Positions 1-8,277 of a stretch of DNA of 33,301 bases are shown here, piece by piece. Location: NCBI RefSeq assembly GCF_023721835.1, contig NZ_JAMKFE010000026.1, positions 1 to 33,301 of the forward strand. Reading direction: 5' to 3'. Position 1 is the first letter of the stretch, and each line of letters opens with the position of its first letter. Both the position numbers and the translations under genes were made by a program. Source of the stretch: Caldimonas mangrovi (GTDB lineage: Bacteria > Pseudomonadota > Gammaproteobacteria > Burkholderiales > Burkholderiaceae_C). Under the pieces are notes generated by a model. It saw only the letters and a list, made by a program, of their open reading frames with translations, was not told where the DNA came from and searched no databases.

Positions 1-290
1 CCCGGTCAACCACATCAGCTCGACGCTGCTTTGCGCCTCCCGTTCCAGGCGTCGGCTCGGCTGCACGCGATTGAGATAGCCGTAGATGTAGATCTTGAGC
101 AGCACCGCAGGGTGGTACGCCGTCCGGTCACGGCAGGCTGGGCACCATCGAAGCCGAGCTGTTGCAGCCGCAGTTCATCGACGAAGGCGCCGACCACGCG
201 CACCGGCTTGTCTTCGCCGATGTAGTCGTCCAGACACTCCGGCAGCAACGTCACCTGGCTTCGCTCTTCTCCCTCGATGAATCGCTTCAT
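1..290 (-). pseudogene. IS1182-like transposase, 5' fragment, frameshifted
   Basis: The reading frame starts at the ATG complementary to 288-290 and opens with MKRFIEGEERSQVTLLP, followed by a stretch with LDDYIGEDKPVRVV and DELRLQQLGFDGAQPAVTGR. This is the N-terminal signature of IS1182-type (IS5-like DDE) transposases. After the TGR motif, near 117-123, the frame is lost. The expected continuation (YHPAVLLKIYIYGYLNRVQ, then LEREAQSSVELMWLTG) is present but in another frame, which fits loss of a few bases. Translation in the first frame ends at a stop near position 15. The element runs off the left edge, so the catalytic DDE domain cannot be judged. The family call is firm. Calling it a pseudogene is an inference from the frameshift and would be overturned if the frameshift were a sequencing error. 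Confidence 0.8.
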
Positions 291-595
291 GCTGTGACCC
301 GCTTTGTCGCGTTGCCACAATTTAGGCGAGCAGCTCCGAGGCATCAACGCGTTTTCACACAGCCTCGGTCGGTTGACATCACCAGCGCCGTCAACGTCAT
401 GGACGTGCTCACACGCAGCGCCTTGCCGTGGCCGAGAAGGAGGTCGGCCACGCGCAAGCCGGAGTGGTGCTCTTCCATCAGGTCGGTATCGACGGCTTGG
501 CACGGAACCTTGAACCGATCGCCAGCCCTCGGGCGCCATGCAGAAGCGTGAAATGCACGCGGCACTTCGACGGCCGGAGCTGCGTACGGGCCGAT
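291..595. other. 305-nt gap, no gene recognised; probable IS end
   Basis: This stretch lies between the transposase start and the 3' end of the molybdenum hydroxylase gene. It probably contains the end of the insertion sequence, but I could not identify a terminal inverted repeat or target duplication because the other end of the element is outside the window. Short open frames here show no family resemblance I recognise. Confidence 0.4.
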
Positions 596-2896
596 TCACG
601 CCGGCGCGAGCTGATCGCCAATCGGCAGGCGGCGAATGCGCCGCCCTGTCGCCGCAAAGACGGCGTTGCACAAGGCAGGAGCCATTGGCGGTACCGGCGG
701 CTCGCCGACCCCACCGGGCGGCACGCTGAAGTCGCCAGGTTCGACCAGCCACACATCGATGCGTCGGGGCGCCTCGGCGTTGCGCGGCACGAGATAACCG
801 TTGAAGTTGGTCTGCTCGGTACGCCCGTTCGTGAACGTGATCTCGTTCATCATGGCGATGCCCAGTCCCATCACTGCGCCGCCCTCGCACTGCGTGCGCA
901 CGCGCTCCGGGTTGACCACCGGCCCGCAGTCGATCGCGATGTCCACCCGGGGGATCGCGATCTCGCCCTTGGATGACACCTCGACTTCAACCACTGCGGC
1001 GACATAGGTCATGAAGCTGTGCGCGACAGCCAGACCGAGTCCCCGTCCCTTGGGCAGCTTGCGCCCCCAGCCCGCTCGGCGCGTGACCTCCTCGATGACC
1101 CGCCGCCAGCGACCGGTGTCGATGGGGTAGCGCGCCGGGTCCTCGTTGTAGTTCCAGGAGTCCGAAACCGCCGTCGGGTTGATGCGCCTTGGTGGCCCGA
1201 TCAGATCGAGCAGGAAGGCCTTGTGGTCGCGCCCAGCCTGGTGTGCCAGCTCGGCCACAAAGCTCTGCACCGCGAACGCATTGGGCACGTTGGACACGGC
1301 GCGGAACCAGCCGATGCGCGTATGGGCCGGGGCCTCGCCCGTCTCGAGGCGCAGGTGGGGCACATCCCACGGCACGGTGATCGCCGTCATGCCAACTTCG
1401 CTCGAGCCCAGGGAGCGGGCGTTAGGCGCGAAGGTCGCGCCGATCGGCGACTGTGCGATGCGGTGCAGCCAGGCCGCCACCTTGCCGTCGGCCGTAAGAG
1501 CGCCCTGCAGCCGCTGCACGGAGACGGTGTGGAAGTAGTCGTGCCGAAGGTCGTCCTCGCGCGTCCACTGCAGCTTGACAGGGGTGCCGTCCATGGCCTT
1601 GGAAACGATCGCCGCCTCGGCGACGAAGTCGGGCTTGGACTTGCGGCCGAAACCGCCGCCCAGCAGCGTCGGGTGGACGGTCACCTGCTCCGGCTTCAGC
1701 CCCGCGACGCCGGCCACCATCGTTGCTGCCGCAGCTGGGTTCTGCACGGGCGCCCAGCACTCGGCGCGGCCATCGCGGATCTGCACCACAGCCACAGGCG
1801 GCTCCATTGGCGCGTGCGCCAGATGGGGCATGTGGTACTCGGCTTGCAACGTGCTGCCCTCGGCCGCGGCAGCGATGGCGCCAGGGGCATCGCCAGTGCT
1901 GCGCGCGACCTTGCCTTCGCTGGCGACGGCGGCCTGCAGTGTCTTGAAGAACTCGCCCGTGTCGTAGCTTGCGTTGGGACCGTCGTCCCACTCGATCTTC
2001 AGCGCCTCGCGGCCGCGGATCGCTGCGCCGGTGTTGCGCGCGACCACGGCGATGCCGCCCAGCGCGTTGAAGCGCGGCGGGCCGTCCGTGCGCGGCACTT
2101 CGACGACCTTCACCACACCACGCACGGCGAGCGCCGCGCCGGCGTCGAAACTTTTGACGCGTCCGCCAAGCACGGGCGGCCGCGCGACGACGGCATACAG
2201 CATGCCTGGTAGGCGCACGTCGGCGCCGTACGTGGCACGGCCCGTGACGATGTCGCGGCTGTCCACCGGCAGGATCTTGCCTTTGCCGATGTAGCGGAAT
2301 GCCTCGGGGGATTTCAGCCGCAGCGCATCCGCGGCCGGCACCGGCTGCTTCATGGCGGCCTCGGCCAGTGCGCCGTAGCCCAGCCTGCGGCCGCTCGACG
2401 TGTGCACGACCTCATGGTTCACCGCCTTCACCTGCGCGAGCGGCACGTTCCACTTTGCGGCGGCCGCCGCCTCCAGCATCTGCCGGGCCGCAGCGCCGAC
2501 GCGCCGCATGGGGGCCAGGAAGTGACGCATGCTGCGCGAGCCGTCCACGTTCTGGTTGCCGTACTTCGCCTCGCCGGCATCGGCCTGCGCGATCTTCACG
2601 CGCGACCAGTCCGCCTCCATCTCGTCAGCCACCACCATGGGCAGACTGGTGCGGATGCCGGTGCCCATCTCGACGCGATGCGCGACGATGGTCACGGCGC
2701 CATCGGTGGCAATCGAGATAAACACAAGCGGGTTGTCCACGGTGCCGCCGGGCATGGCGTCGCCGCCGTACTTTCTTGGCGCGTCGGTGGCCTGTGCCCG
2801 CGCGACCTGACGGCTGGCGCCGACCGCCAGGGCCAGGCCCGAGCCTGCCAGCTTCAGCAAACTCCTGCGATCCAGGGAAACGAGCGAGGGGTTCAT
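596..2896 (-). CDS. iorB: Molybdenum hydroxylase large subunit, isoquinoline 1-oxidoreductase beta type
   Basis: The predicted 766-residue protein is the molybdopterin-binding subunit of a xanthine-oxidase-family hydroxylase, which hydroxylates N-heteroaromatics or oxidises aldehydes with water as oxygen donor. The start at 2896 gives MNPSLVSLDRRSLLKLAG, a twin-arginine signal (R10-R11), so export to the periplasm by Tat is likely. Family motifs follow: EMGTGIRTSLPMVVADE around residue 60, GGGFGRKSKPDFVAEA mid-protein, and near the C terminus VGEPPVPPM, whose glutamate (about residue 732) corresponds to the catalytic Glu of the family. The start overlaps the iorA stop by ATGA, so the two subunits are co-translated. 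The length of about 750 residues is normal for the single-chain IorB/AldH type. The substrate cannot be read from sequence; aldehyde dehydrogenase of the same architecture is an equal possibility. Confidence 0.9.
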   Translation of the reverse strand: MNPSLVSLDRRSLLKLAGSGLALAVGASRQVARAQATDAPRKYGGDAMPGGTVDNPLVFISIATDGAVTIVAHRVEMGTGIRTSLPMVVADEMEADWSRVKIAQADAGEAKYGNQNVDGSRSMRHFLAPMRRVGAAARQMLEAAAAAKWNVPLAQVKAVNHEVVHTSSGRRLGYGALAEAAMKQPVPAADALRLKSPEAFRYIGKGKILPVDSRDIVTGRATYGADVRLPGMLYAVVARPPVLGGRVKSFDAGAALAVRGVVKVVEVPRTDGPPRFNALGGIAVVARNTGAAIRGREALKIEWDDGPNASYDTGEFFKTLQAAVASEGKVARSTGDAPGAIAAAAEGSTLQAEYHMPHLAHAPMEPPVAVVQIRDGRAECWAPVQNPAAAATMVAGVAGLKPEQVTVHPTLLGGGFGRKSKPDFVAEAAIVSKAMDGTPVKLQWTREDDLRHDYFHTVSVQRLQGALTADGKVAAWLHRIAQSPIGATFAPNARSLGSSEVGMTAITVPWDVPHLRLETGEAPAHTRIGWFRAVSNVPNAFAVQSFVAELAHQAGRDHKAFLLDLIGPPRRINPTAVSDSWNYNEDPARYPIDTGRWRRVIEEVTRRAGWGRKLPKGRGLGLAVAHSFMTYVAAVVEVEVSSKGEIAIPRVDIAIDCGPVVNPERVRTQCEGGAVMGLGIAMMNEITFTNGRTEQTNFNGYLVPRNAEAPRRIDVWLVEPGDFSVPPGGVGEPPVPPMAPALCNAVFAATGRRIRRLPIGDQLAPA

Positions 2897-3363
2897 GCCT
2901 TGCCTCCCGCCAGCTTGGCCGAGGCCTGCTTGATGGCCGCGTTGATGCGGGTGTAGGTGCCGCAGCGGCAGATGTTGCCGGACATCGCTTCGCGCACCTG
3001 CTGCTCGGTGGGCTTGGGGTTGTTCTTCAGGAGTGCGGTTGCTGTATTGATCTGCCCGGCCTGGCAGAAGCCGCACTGCGCGACCCCCATGGCGACCCAG
3101 GTGTCCTGCACGACGCGGCCGACGCGGTCGCTTTCCTGCCCCTCGATCGTGGTGATCCTGCGGCCACCGACGGCCGAAACGGGCGTGACGCACGCGCGGA
3201 TCGGCGCGCCGTCCAGCAGCACCGTGCAGGCGCCGCACAGCGCCATGCCGCAGCCGAACTTGGTGCCTGTGTGGCCAAGTTCATCGCGCAATACCCAGAG
3301 CAGCGGCTCGTCGTCGGCGGCGTCCACCGTCTCGTTGCGCCCATTGATGTTCAGCGTCATCAT
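2893..3363 (-). CDS. iorA: (2Fe-2S) subunit of molybdenum hydroxylase, isoquinoline 1-oxidoreductase alpha type
   Basis: This 156-residue electron-transfer subunit carries two [2Fe-2S] clusters. The N-terminal ferredoxin-type site is C38-x4-C43-x2-C46 with C58, and the C-terminal alpha-helical site is C97-x2-C100 with C132-R-C134. All eight cysteines are present. The start at 3363 was chosen because AAGGA lies 7 nt upstream; a second ATG follows immediately at 3360. Upstream in-frame codons run into the promoter region and are not credible. The stop overlaps the iorB start. The protein passes electrons from the molybdenum centre to an acceptor. No FAD subunit is encoded here, as is usual for the isoquinoline-oxidoreductase type, where a cytochrome often serves as acceptor. 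Transcription is divergent from the TetR gene. Confidence 0.92.
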   Translation of the reverse strand: MMTLNINGRNETVDAADDEPLLWVLRDELGHTGTKFGCGMALCGACTVLLDGAPIRACVTPVSAVGGRRITTIEGQESDRVGRVVQDTWVAMGVAQCGFCQAGQINTATALLKNNPKPTEQQVREAMSGNICRCGTYTRINAAIKQASAKLAGGKA

Positions 3364-3402
3364 CAGAATGTCCTTTTCGATGCCGCCCTGCGCGGCGCCG
3401 CG

Positions 3403-3424
3403 ACAGATAGACCGGTCTGTCTGT
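3403..3424. promoter_or_regulatory. Imperfect 22-bp palindrome, candidate TetR operator 1
   Basis: The core AGACCGGTCT (3409-3418) is a perfect 10-bp palindrome. Outside it, after one mismatched pair, ACAGA and TCTGT extend the symmetry to 22 bp. It sits between the iorA start and the TetR start, where it could control both genes. Its use by the adjacent regulator is an inference from position and symmetry. Confidence 0.6.
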
Positions 3425-3435
3425 TTGTGAGTATA

Positions 3436-3447
3436 CAGACCTGTCTG
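3436..3447. promoter_or_regulatory. Second palindrome CAGACCTGTCTG, candidate TetR operator 2
   Basis: Arms CAGAC and GTCTG flank a 2-nt centre. The half-site resembles that of the palindrome centred 28 nt to the left, as expected for two operators read by one dimeric repressor. It ends 14 nt before the TetR start codon, a position suited to autorepression. Confidence 0.5.
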
Positions 3448-3461
3448 GTAAGATATCAAGC

Positions 3462-4052
3462 ATGACAGCAACGGCACCCGCACGTGCTCCGGCGCGCGAC
3501 CGCCTGCTCGCGGCGGCGAACGAATTGTTCTACGCAGAGGGCATCAACAACGTCGGCATCGACCGTGTGATCGAGCATGCCGGCGTGGCCAAGGCGTCGC
3601 TGTACGCAAACTTCCGCAGCAAGGACGAGCTGGTGCGCGCCTACCTGGAATCGCGCCACGAGGCGCGCAAGGCCAGGATGCTGGAGCGCATCGAGCGTCA
3701 CCGCTCCGCGCGCGAGCGGGCACTGGCAGTGTTCGACTCCGTGGCCGAGACGGTGGCGCAACCCGGCTACCGGGGCTGCCCTTTCATGCGCGCCGCCTCC
3801 GAGCAACCGGGCGAAGGACCCGCCGCCGAGGTGAACGCGAAGGCGCGCGGCTGGCTGCGCGAGCTCTTCACCTCTTTACTGCGAGAGGCCGGTGCGCGCA
3901 ATGCCCCCGCCGTGGCGCAGCAATTCGTCCTGTTGTTTGATGGCGCCGTCGTGGCCGCCCAGCTGGACGGCAACGTCGACGCGGTCCGCACGGCGCGCAC
4001 CATGGCCGCCAGCCTGCTCGCTGCATCCAGTCAGCGCGGCACCCGGATGTGA
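3462..4052 (+). CDS. TetR/AcrR-family transcriptional regulator
   Basis: This 196-residue protein has an N-terminal helix-turn-helix at about residues 12-58: RDRLLAAANELFYAEG, then GIDRVIEHAGVAKASLYANF and the recognition-helix tail RSKDELVRAYLE. The remainder is a helical ligand-binding and dimerisation domain of normal length. The gene is divergent from iorAB with 98 nt between start codons. Two palindromes in that gap make it the probable local repressor, with the inducer likely to be the hydroxylase substrate or a related aromatic or reactive compound. The start has no strong Shine-Dalgarno sequence. The TetR fold is clear; target and ligand are inferred from context. Confidence 0.9.
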   Translation: MTATAPARAPARDRLLAAANELFYAEGINNVGIDRVIEHAGVAKASLYANFRSKDELVRAYLESRHEARKARMLERIERHRSARERALAVFDSVAETVAQPGYRGCPFMRAASEQPGEGPAAEVNAKARGWLRELFTSLLREAGARNAPAVAQQFVLLFDGAVVAAQLDGNVDAVRTARTMAASLLAASSQRGTRM

Positions 4053-4149
4053 CTTCAAGTCCGTCCAACCGTGCCGCCACGGCTGACGCGGTGGCGCGCA
4101 TCGTTCTGCAGCGCATCCAGATTCCTGGCCGCGCAATACCGTTGGAAAG

Positions 4150-4365
4150 CGGCCCGTGAGACGCCTCTCGCGTCGCCGGTCTTTGCCGATCTGAGTGGCG
4201 TCGCGCCTCTGACGACCTTCGTGGGGGGCTACGGAGGCACTACTGGACGACGCGGTCGCGCTCGCTCGCGCGGCGGGTCTGGTTGATGTGAGCGTGCGAC
4301 CGGAGATTGGTCGAACACGTTCCACATCTGGCCCAACTGTCACCAAGGTGTTGGCACAAGGCGGC
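4150..4365 (+). pseudogene. Relic of an alpha/beta-hydrolase (HSL/GDXG-like esterase) C-terminal part
   Basis: Pieces of one protein appear in successive frames. TPLASPVFADLSGVAPL leads to FVGG near 4230. After a shift come EALLDDAVALARAAGL and VDVSVRPEI (about 4233-4310), and after another shift SNTFHIWPNCHQ (about 4312-4350). The order and spacing match the C-terminal part of HSL-type esterases, where the His in the FHIW context is the catalytic histidine and the Asp/Glu lies in the preceding segment. No frame is open throughout and the N-terminal oxyanion and nucleophile region is not visible upstream. At least two indels separate the pieces. I read it as a decayed gene remnant. The surrounding 4053-4149 and 4366-4740 hold nothing else I recognise. 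Confidence 0.65.
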
Positions 4366-4740
4366 AAGGTGTCGCCAGAGCTGAAGGCAGCTGCGCGAAG
4401 CCGCAGATGCGGCTTGCTACGGGGAAGTCTGACCGAGGGCGTTCTCCACGAATGGCATGCCGCAAAGCAGGCACCGCCGATCGTCGGCTTGTGGCCGACT
4501 CGCGTCATCATCGAAGTGTGACTCATGCCGCCCCACCGCAAAGCAGCCATATCCGCCGACCACGACGAAGCGTCGGGGCCCTCGGGCTGATCAAGGGCGC
4601 CGCCGGGATGCCGCGTGGCGGCCGCAACCTCAGCTTCACCCGTCCGAGGGCGCAAGCGTCACTGGATCTGTCGATGTGTCGAAACCCACGCCCCTCGTTC
4701 GTCGTCCGGACAGGGATAGGGACCCGCAAGGAGCCGCACG
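4366..4740. other. 375-nt stretch without a recognisable gene
   Basis: Between the hydrolase relic and the glutathione S-transferase I see no credible coding frame. Short open frames lack ribosome binding sites and family motifs. The last 20 nt include the Shine-Dalgarno sequence of the next gene. Confidence 0.4.
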
Positions 4741-5397
4741 ATGACCATCGTCTTGACCGCTTTCGAACGCTCGCCGGATGGCGGCAAGGGATTGGCGCGC
4801 GATACGCGCGTCCGCTGGGCGCTGGAAGAGGTGGGCCAGCCTTACGAGGTTCGCCTTCTGTCGTTCCGGGCGATGAAGGAGGCCGCGCACCTGGCGCTTC
4901 ATCCGTTTGGGCAGATCCCGACCTACCAGGAAGGCGGTCTCACCCTGTTCGAGACGGGTGCCATCGTGTTGCATATCGCACAACGCCATGCCGGCCTGTT
5001 GCCGAAAGACGCCGACGGGCGCGCGCGTGCGGTCAGCTGGATGTTTGCCGCCGTCAACACGATCGAGCCGCCCATCCTCGAGCTGCAGACGGCCAGGCTC
5101 TTCGAGCGGGACCAGCCCTGGCACGCTGATCGCTTGCCGCTGGTGGAAGATCGCGTTCGCCATCGGCTGGAACAGCTGGTGGTGCGGCTGGGCGATGCGG
5201 ACTGGCTCGATGGTGCCTTCAGCGCCGGCGACCTGATGATGGTGTCGGTGCTTCTGCGGTTGCGGTCCTCGGGCATCCTGGAGGAATTTCCGGTGCTGGC
5301 CGCGTATGTCGCGCGCGGCGAGGCGCGGCCTGCCTATCGACGGGCTTTCGCCGCGCAATGGGCGGTCAATGCCGGAAGGCGTGAAAACGGCACGTGA
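4741..5397 (+). CDS. Glutathione S-transferase family protein
   Basis: The 218-residue product has the GST layout. A thioredoxin-like N-terminal domain (about residues 1-80) contains FGQIPTYQEGGLTLFETGAIVLHIA, with the cis-Pro of the QIP motif and the glutathione-binding E/T pair. An all-helical C-terminal domain follows (about 90-205), including AFSAGDLMMVSVLLRL, which holds the conserved N-capping Asp. The catalytic Ser/Tyr/Cys is not certain, since the N terminus is longer than usual before RVRWALEE. AAGGAG lies 8 nt before the ATG. It is a single gene with its own leader; 173 nt follow before the next operon. The substrate is unknown; conjugation or detoxification in the cytoplasm is the family role. 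Confidence 0.88.
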   Translation: MTIVLTAFERSPDGGKGLARDTRVRWALEEVGQPYEVRLLSFRAMKEAAHLALHPFGQIPTYQEGGLTLFETGAIVLHIAQRHAGLLPKDADGRARAVSWMFAAVNTIEPPILELQTARLFERDQPWHADRLPLVEDRVRHRLEQLVVRLGDADWLDGAFSAGDLMMVSVLLRLRSSGILEEFPVLAAYVARGEARPAYRRAFAAQWAVNAGRRENGT

Positions 5398-5570
5398 CGC
5401 CGGTGCGAGAACCGGGTTGCTGCCCTTGGCCGACGTGTGCCGCTGACGCCACCCACCCTGCTGCGCGGCGCCGGTGTCCCAGCTCACGTTCGACGGCCGA
5501 ACCGCGCCGGTTTGCAGGCGAGCCGCGCACGCGGTACAACGTCGGCATGCCAGTCTGCAAAGGAGGCACG

Positions 5571-6332
5571 ATGCGCCGCCGAAGCCCGTCGACACGCTGG
5601 TCAGTCCTGCTCGGGTGGCTGGCCTTCTGGGCCGGCCCGGCGCTGGCCGGTGAAACGGTCAGGATCGTCACCGAGGAGTTCCCGCCTTACAACTACACGC
5701 TCAACGGCAAGGTGACGGGGCTTGCGACCGAAGTGGTCCAGGCCGTGCTCGACGAAATGAACGTCAAGGGCAGCATCCAGTCGATGCCATGGGCGCGGGC
5801 CTATGACACGGCGCTGAACTCCGAAAACGTGATGATCTATTCGATCAGCCGCACGGAGCAGCGTGACAAGCTGTTCAAGTGGGTCGGCGTGATCGCGCCG
5901 GGCGACTGGTATCTGTTCTCGTTGCAGGGGCGCAACCTGAAGCTGCGGCACCTGGACGAGGCCAAGAAGTACCAGACCGCGACCGTCAACGAAGATGTCG
6001 GCGAGCAGTTCCTCGTGTCCAAGGGGTTCGCCATCGGCAAGAACCTGCAGTCGAGCAACAAGTACGAGTTCAACTACCAGAAGCTCAAGCTCGGCCGCGT
6101 GGACCTGTGGGTGGCCAACGGCCTGGTGGCCGCGCACCTTGCGCGCGAAGCGGGCGACGACCCGGCCCAGGTGCTGGTGCCGGCCTACCACTTCACCGAC
6201 CTGGGCCGCGAAGGCAACTACATGGCCTTCGGGCCCAAGACGTCCGACGCCTATGTCGACAGGTTCCGCAAGGCCCTGGAGGCGATCAAGCAGAAGGGCA
6301 TCTACGACGCCCTCCAGAAGAAGTGGCTCTAG
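5571..6332 (+). CDS. Periplasmic substrate-binding protein, SBP_bac_3 (polar amino-acid type)
   Basis: The 253-residue product has a Sec signal peptide of about 27 residues ending GPALA, then the family opening ETVRIVTEEFPPYNYTLNG with GLATEVVQAVLDEM. The start at 5571 is fixed by AAAGGAGG four nt upstream; in-frame codons further upstream are untranslated leader. The fold is the two-lobed type II periplasmic binding protein. No permease or ATPase gene follows. Instead the gene is 13 nt upstream of a membrane GGDEF protein, and a second protein of the same family follows that. Shared motifs with the second copy (PWARAYD and LFKWVG) suggest they are related. A sensory role, presenting ligand to the GGDEF protein, is more likely than transport but is inferred from context only. 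Confidence 0.85.
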   Translation: MRRRSPSTRWSVLLGWLAFWAGPALAGETVRIVTEEFPPYNYTLNGKVTGLATEVVQAVLDEMNVKGSIQSMPWARAYDTALNSENVMIYSISRTEQRDKLFKWVGVIAPGDWYLFSLQGRNLKLRHLDEAKKYQTATVNEDVGEQFLVSKGFAIGKNLQSSNKYEFNYQKLKLGRVDLWVANGLVAAHLAREAGDDPAQVLVPAYHFTDLGREGNYMAFGPKTSDAYVDRFRKALEAIKQKGIYDALQKKWL

Positions 6333-6345
6333 AGCCCCGACGCTG

Positions 6346-8277
6346 ATGCGGCGCCTTCCGAAGCCGAAGGAGAGCCTGGGCGTTCAGCTCGTCCTTGCGA
6401 TCCTCGGTTTCTGCCTCGTCTTCACCGTGCTGACCGTCGCGGTGCGTACCTGGTGGGCATGGCAGGCCGGCGTGGCGGCGATGTCCGCAGAGCTGACGCT
6501 GATCGAGCAGGTGTACCGGCGCACGCTGTCCAAGGCCATCTGGGAGATGGACAGGGAGTCGCTCGAGACGCACCTTGCCAGTGCTGCCAAGGTGCCGTCG
6601 GTGGGCCGGGTCGCGCTGACGATCACACCGGCGCATCGTGCACCGGAGGTCATCGACCGCCGCCAGGAAGGCTGGGTGGCCTCCGGCGTGGCGCCTGCGC
6701 GCCGGCTCGTGCTGGCCTATGAACCCTTTCCCGGGTCGAGCGAGACGCTCGGCGAACTGTTGCTGTTCGGTGACGAGCGGGTGCTGTGGAGCCGCCTCGG
6801 CGAGGAAGTGTCGGCCATCGTGACCACGCAGATCATCCAGTCGCTGCTGCTCGCGAGCCTGATCCTGCTGGTGTTCAGACGGTCGGTGACGGTGCACGTC
6901 CGGCGGATCGCGAACCACCTGGGTCAGCTCACGCCGGTCACCCTCGGGCAACGGCTGAGCCTCGACCGGCCCGGCCATCGCGACGACGAACTGAGCCTGC
7001 TGGTGGCAGGCGTGAACCAGCTGCAGGACAATCTGTCCGACTACCTCGAGCAGCAGCAACGCTACGAATCGGAACTGGCGCAGCACCGCGACCGCCTGGC
7101 CGATCTGGTGCGCGAGCGCACCGCCGAGCTCGAAGCGCTGGCCGCGGCGCAGCAACTGGTGCTGACGCTGTCCAACCGGCTCATCCACGCGCCGTACGAT
7201 GCTTTCGACAAGCACCTGCTCGGCTGCCTGCGCGAGGTCGCGCAGCGTCTGGGCGCCACAATGGCCGCGTGGTATGTGCGCGACGACGCGACCGGCGGAT
7301 ACGCGCTGTACCTGCACTGGCAGGCCGCCGGTGCCGTGCCTTCTTCGCACCTGCAGCGGGTGGCGGCAGACGACTGGCAGCAGCTTCAGGCCGTTCTCGA
7401 CCGCGACGAACTGGTGGACACCCCTTCGCGGGCCGCGCTGGCGCAGACCATCGGGGCCGGTGAGGCGGCACGCGTGGCGGACTGGGGCATCGAAGCGGCG
7501 GCCTTCACCGAGTTGCGCGGCGGCGATGAACACTTCGGCCTGCTGATGTTCGGCAAGCCGCAGGCAGTCGTCGCCTGGCAGCCCGACGAGCGCGCGCTGC
7601 TCGCGATGACGGCCCAGATGCTGGTGCACAGTGTGCGGCACAAGACACAGCTCATCGACATCGTGCAGGGGCAGCAGGCGCTTCGCGCCGTCAATGCGCA
7701 GCTGGCCGAGCTCGCTCGCAGCGACGCCTTGACCGGCCTTGCGAACCGCCGTCACTTCGACGAGGCGAAGGAGCTGGAGTTCCGGCGCGGGCAGCGGCTG
7801 CAGCAGCCGCTGTCACTGCTGGTGTGCGACATCGACCACTTCAAGCTCTACAACGACACCTACGGGCACGCGAGGGGCGACGAGTGCCTTCTCGCCGTCG
7901 CCGAGGCGATTCGATCGAGCGTCAGACGCGCCGGGGACCTCGTCGCACGCATAGGCGGCAAGGAGTTCGCGATCCTGCTGTCAGCCACCGACGAGGCGGC
8001 CGCACTCGCGCTGGCCGAACGCATCCTCGGCAGCGTGCGCGACGCCGCGATTGCGCATGCGGGATCGGACGAGGGTCCGTTCGTGACGCTGAGCATCGGC
8101 CTGGCGGTCAGCACATCGCAACGGGCGAACGACTTCGATGCGCTGTTCCGGGCGGCGGACGCGGCCTTGTATCGGGCCAAGGCGGGCGGACGGAACCGGG
8201 TGGTCGCGGCAGCTCCGGTGGCGAGCGAGGCTGCGCTCGACCCGCACCAACCAAGCGACAAGGAAGAGATGCGATGA
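6346..8277 (+). CDS. Membrane-bound GGDEF protein (diguanylate cyclase-like) with altered GGKEF site
   Basis: The 643-residue protein has TM1 at about 13-33, a periplasmic sensor region of about 120 residues, TM2 at about 158-181, a HAMP-like linker, a coiled coil (about 235-275), a GAF-like segment (about 280-430) and a GGDEF domain (about 455-620). The GGDEF domain is otherwise well conserved: DALTGLANRRHFDE, then CDIDHFKLYNDTYGH and ARGDECL. The inhibitory I-site RAGD (528-531) sits five residues before the signature. The signature itself is G537-G538-K539-E540-F541, with Lys in place of the catalytic Asp/Glu. Such a protein may be inactive, altered, or act as a c-di-GMP/GTP-binding receptor. 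The start at 6346 lies 13 nt after the previous stop; the stop overlaps the next start as ATGA. The flanking binding proteins suggest periplasmic ligand input. Confidence 0.88.
   Translation: MRRLPKPKESLGVQLVLAILGFCLVFTVLTVAVRTWWAWQAGVAAMSAELTLIEQVYRRTLSKAIWEMDRESLETHLASAAKVPSVGRVALTITPAHRAPEVIDRRQEGWVASGVAPARRLVLAYEPFPGSSETLGELLLFGDERVLWSRLGEEVSAIVTTQIIQSLLLASLILLVFRRSVTVHVRRIANHLGQLTPVTLGQRLSLDRPGHRDDELSLLVAGVNQLQDNLSDYLEQQQRYESELAQHRDRLADLVRERTAELEALAAAQQLVLTLSNRLIHAPYDAFDKHLLGCLREVAQRLGATMAAWYVRDDATGGYALYLHWQAAGAVPSSHLQRVAADDWQQLQAVLDRDELVDTPSRAALAQTIGAGEAARVADWGIEAAAFTELRGGDEHFGLLMFGKPQAVVAWQPDERALLAMTAQMLVHSVRHKTQLIDIVQGQQALRAVNAQLAELARSDALTGLANRRHFDEAKELEFRRGQRLQQPLSLLVCDIDHFKLYNDTYGHARGDECLLAVAEAIRSSVRRAGDLVARIGGKEFAILLSATDEAAALALAERILGSVRDAAIAHAGSDEGPFVTLSIGLAVSTSQRANDFDALFRAADAALYRAKAGGRNRVVAAAPVASEAALDPHQPSDKEEMR

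Noticed and set aside
1019-2212. 397-codon plus-strand frame opposite iorB
   Set aside because: It is antisense to a clearly recognisable molybdenum hydroxylase; the translation has no recognisable domain and is an effect of high GC.
596-3238. Longer start for the hydroxylase large subunit (880 codons)
   Set aside because: The upstream extension is an out-of-frame reading of iorA; the Tat signal and the ATGA overlap mark the start at 2896.
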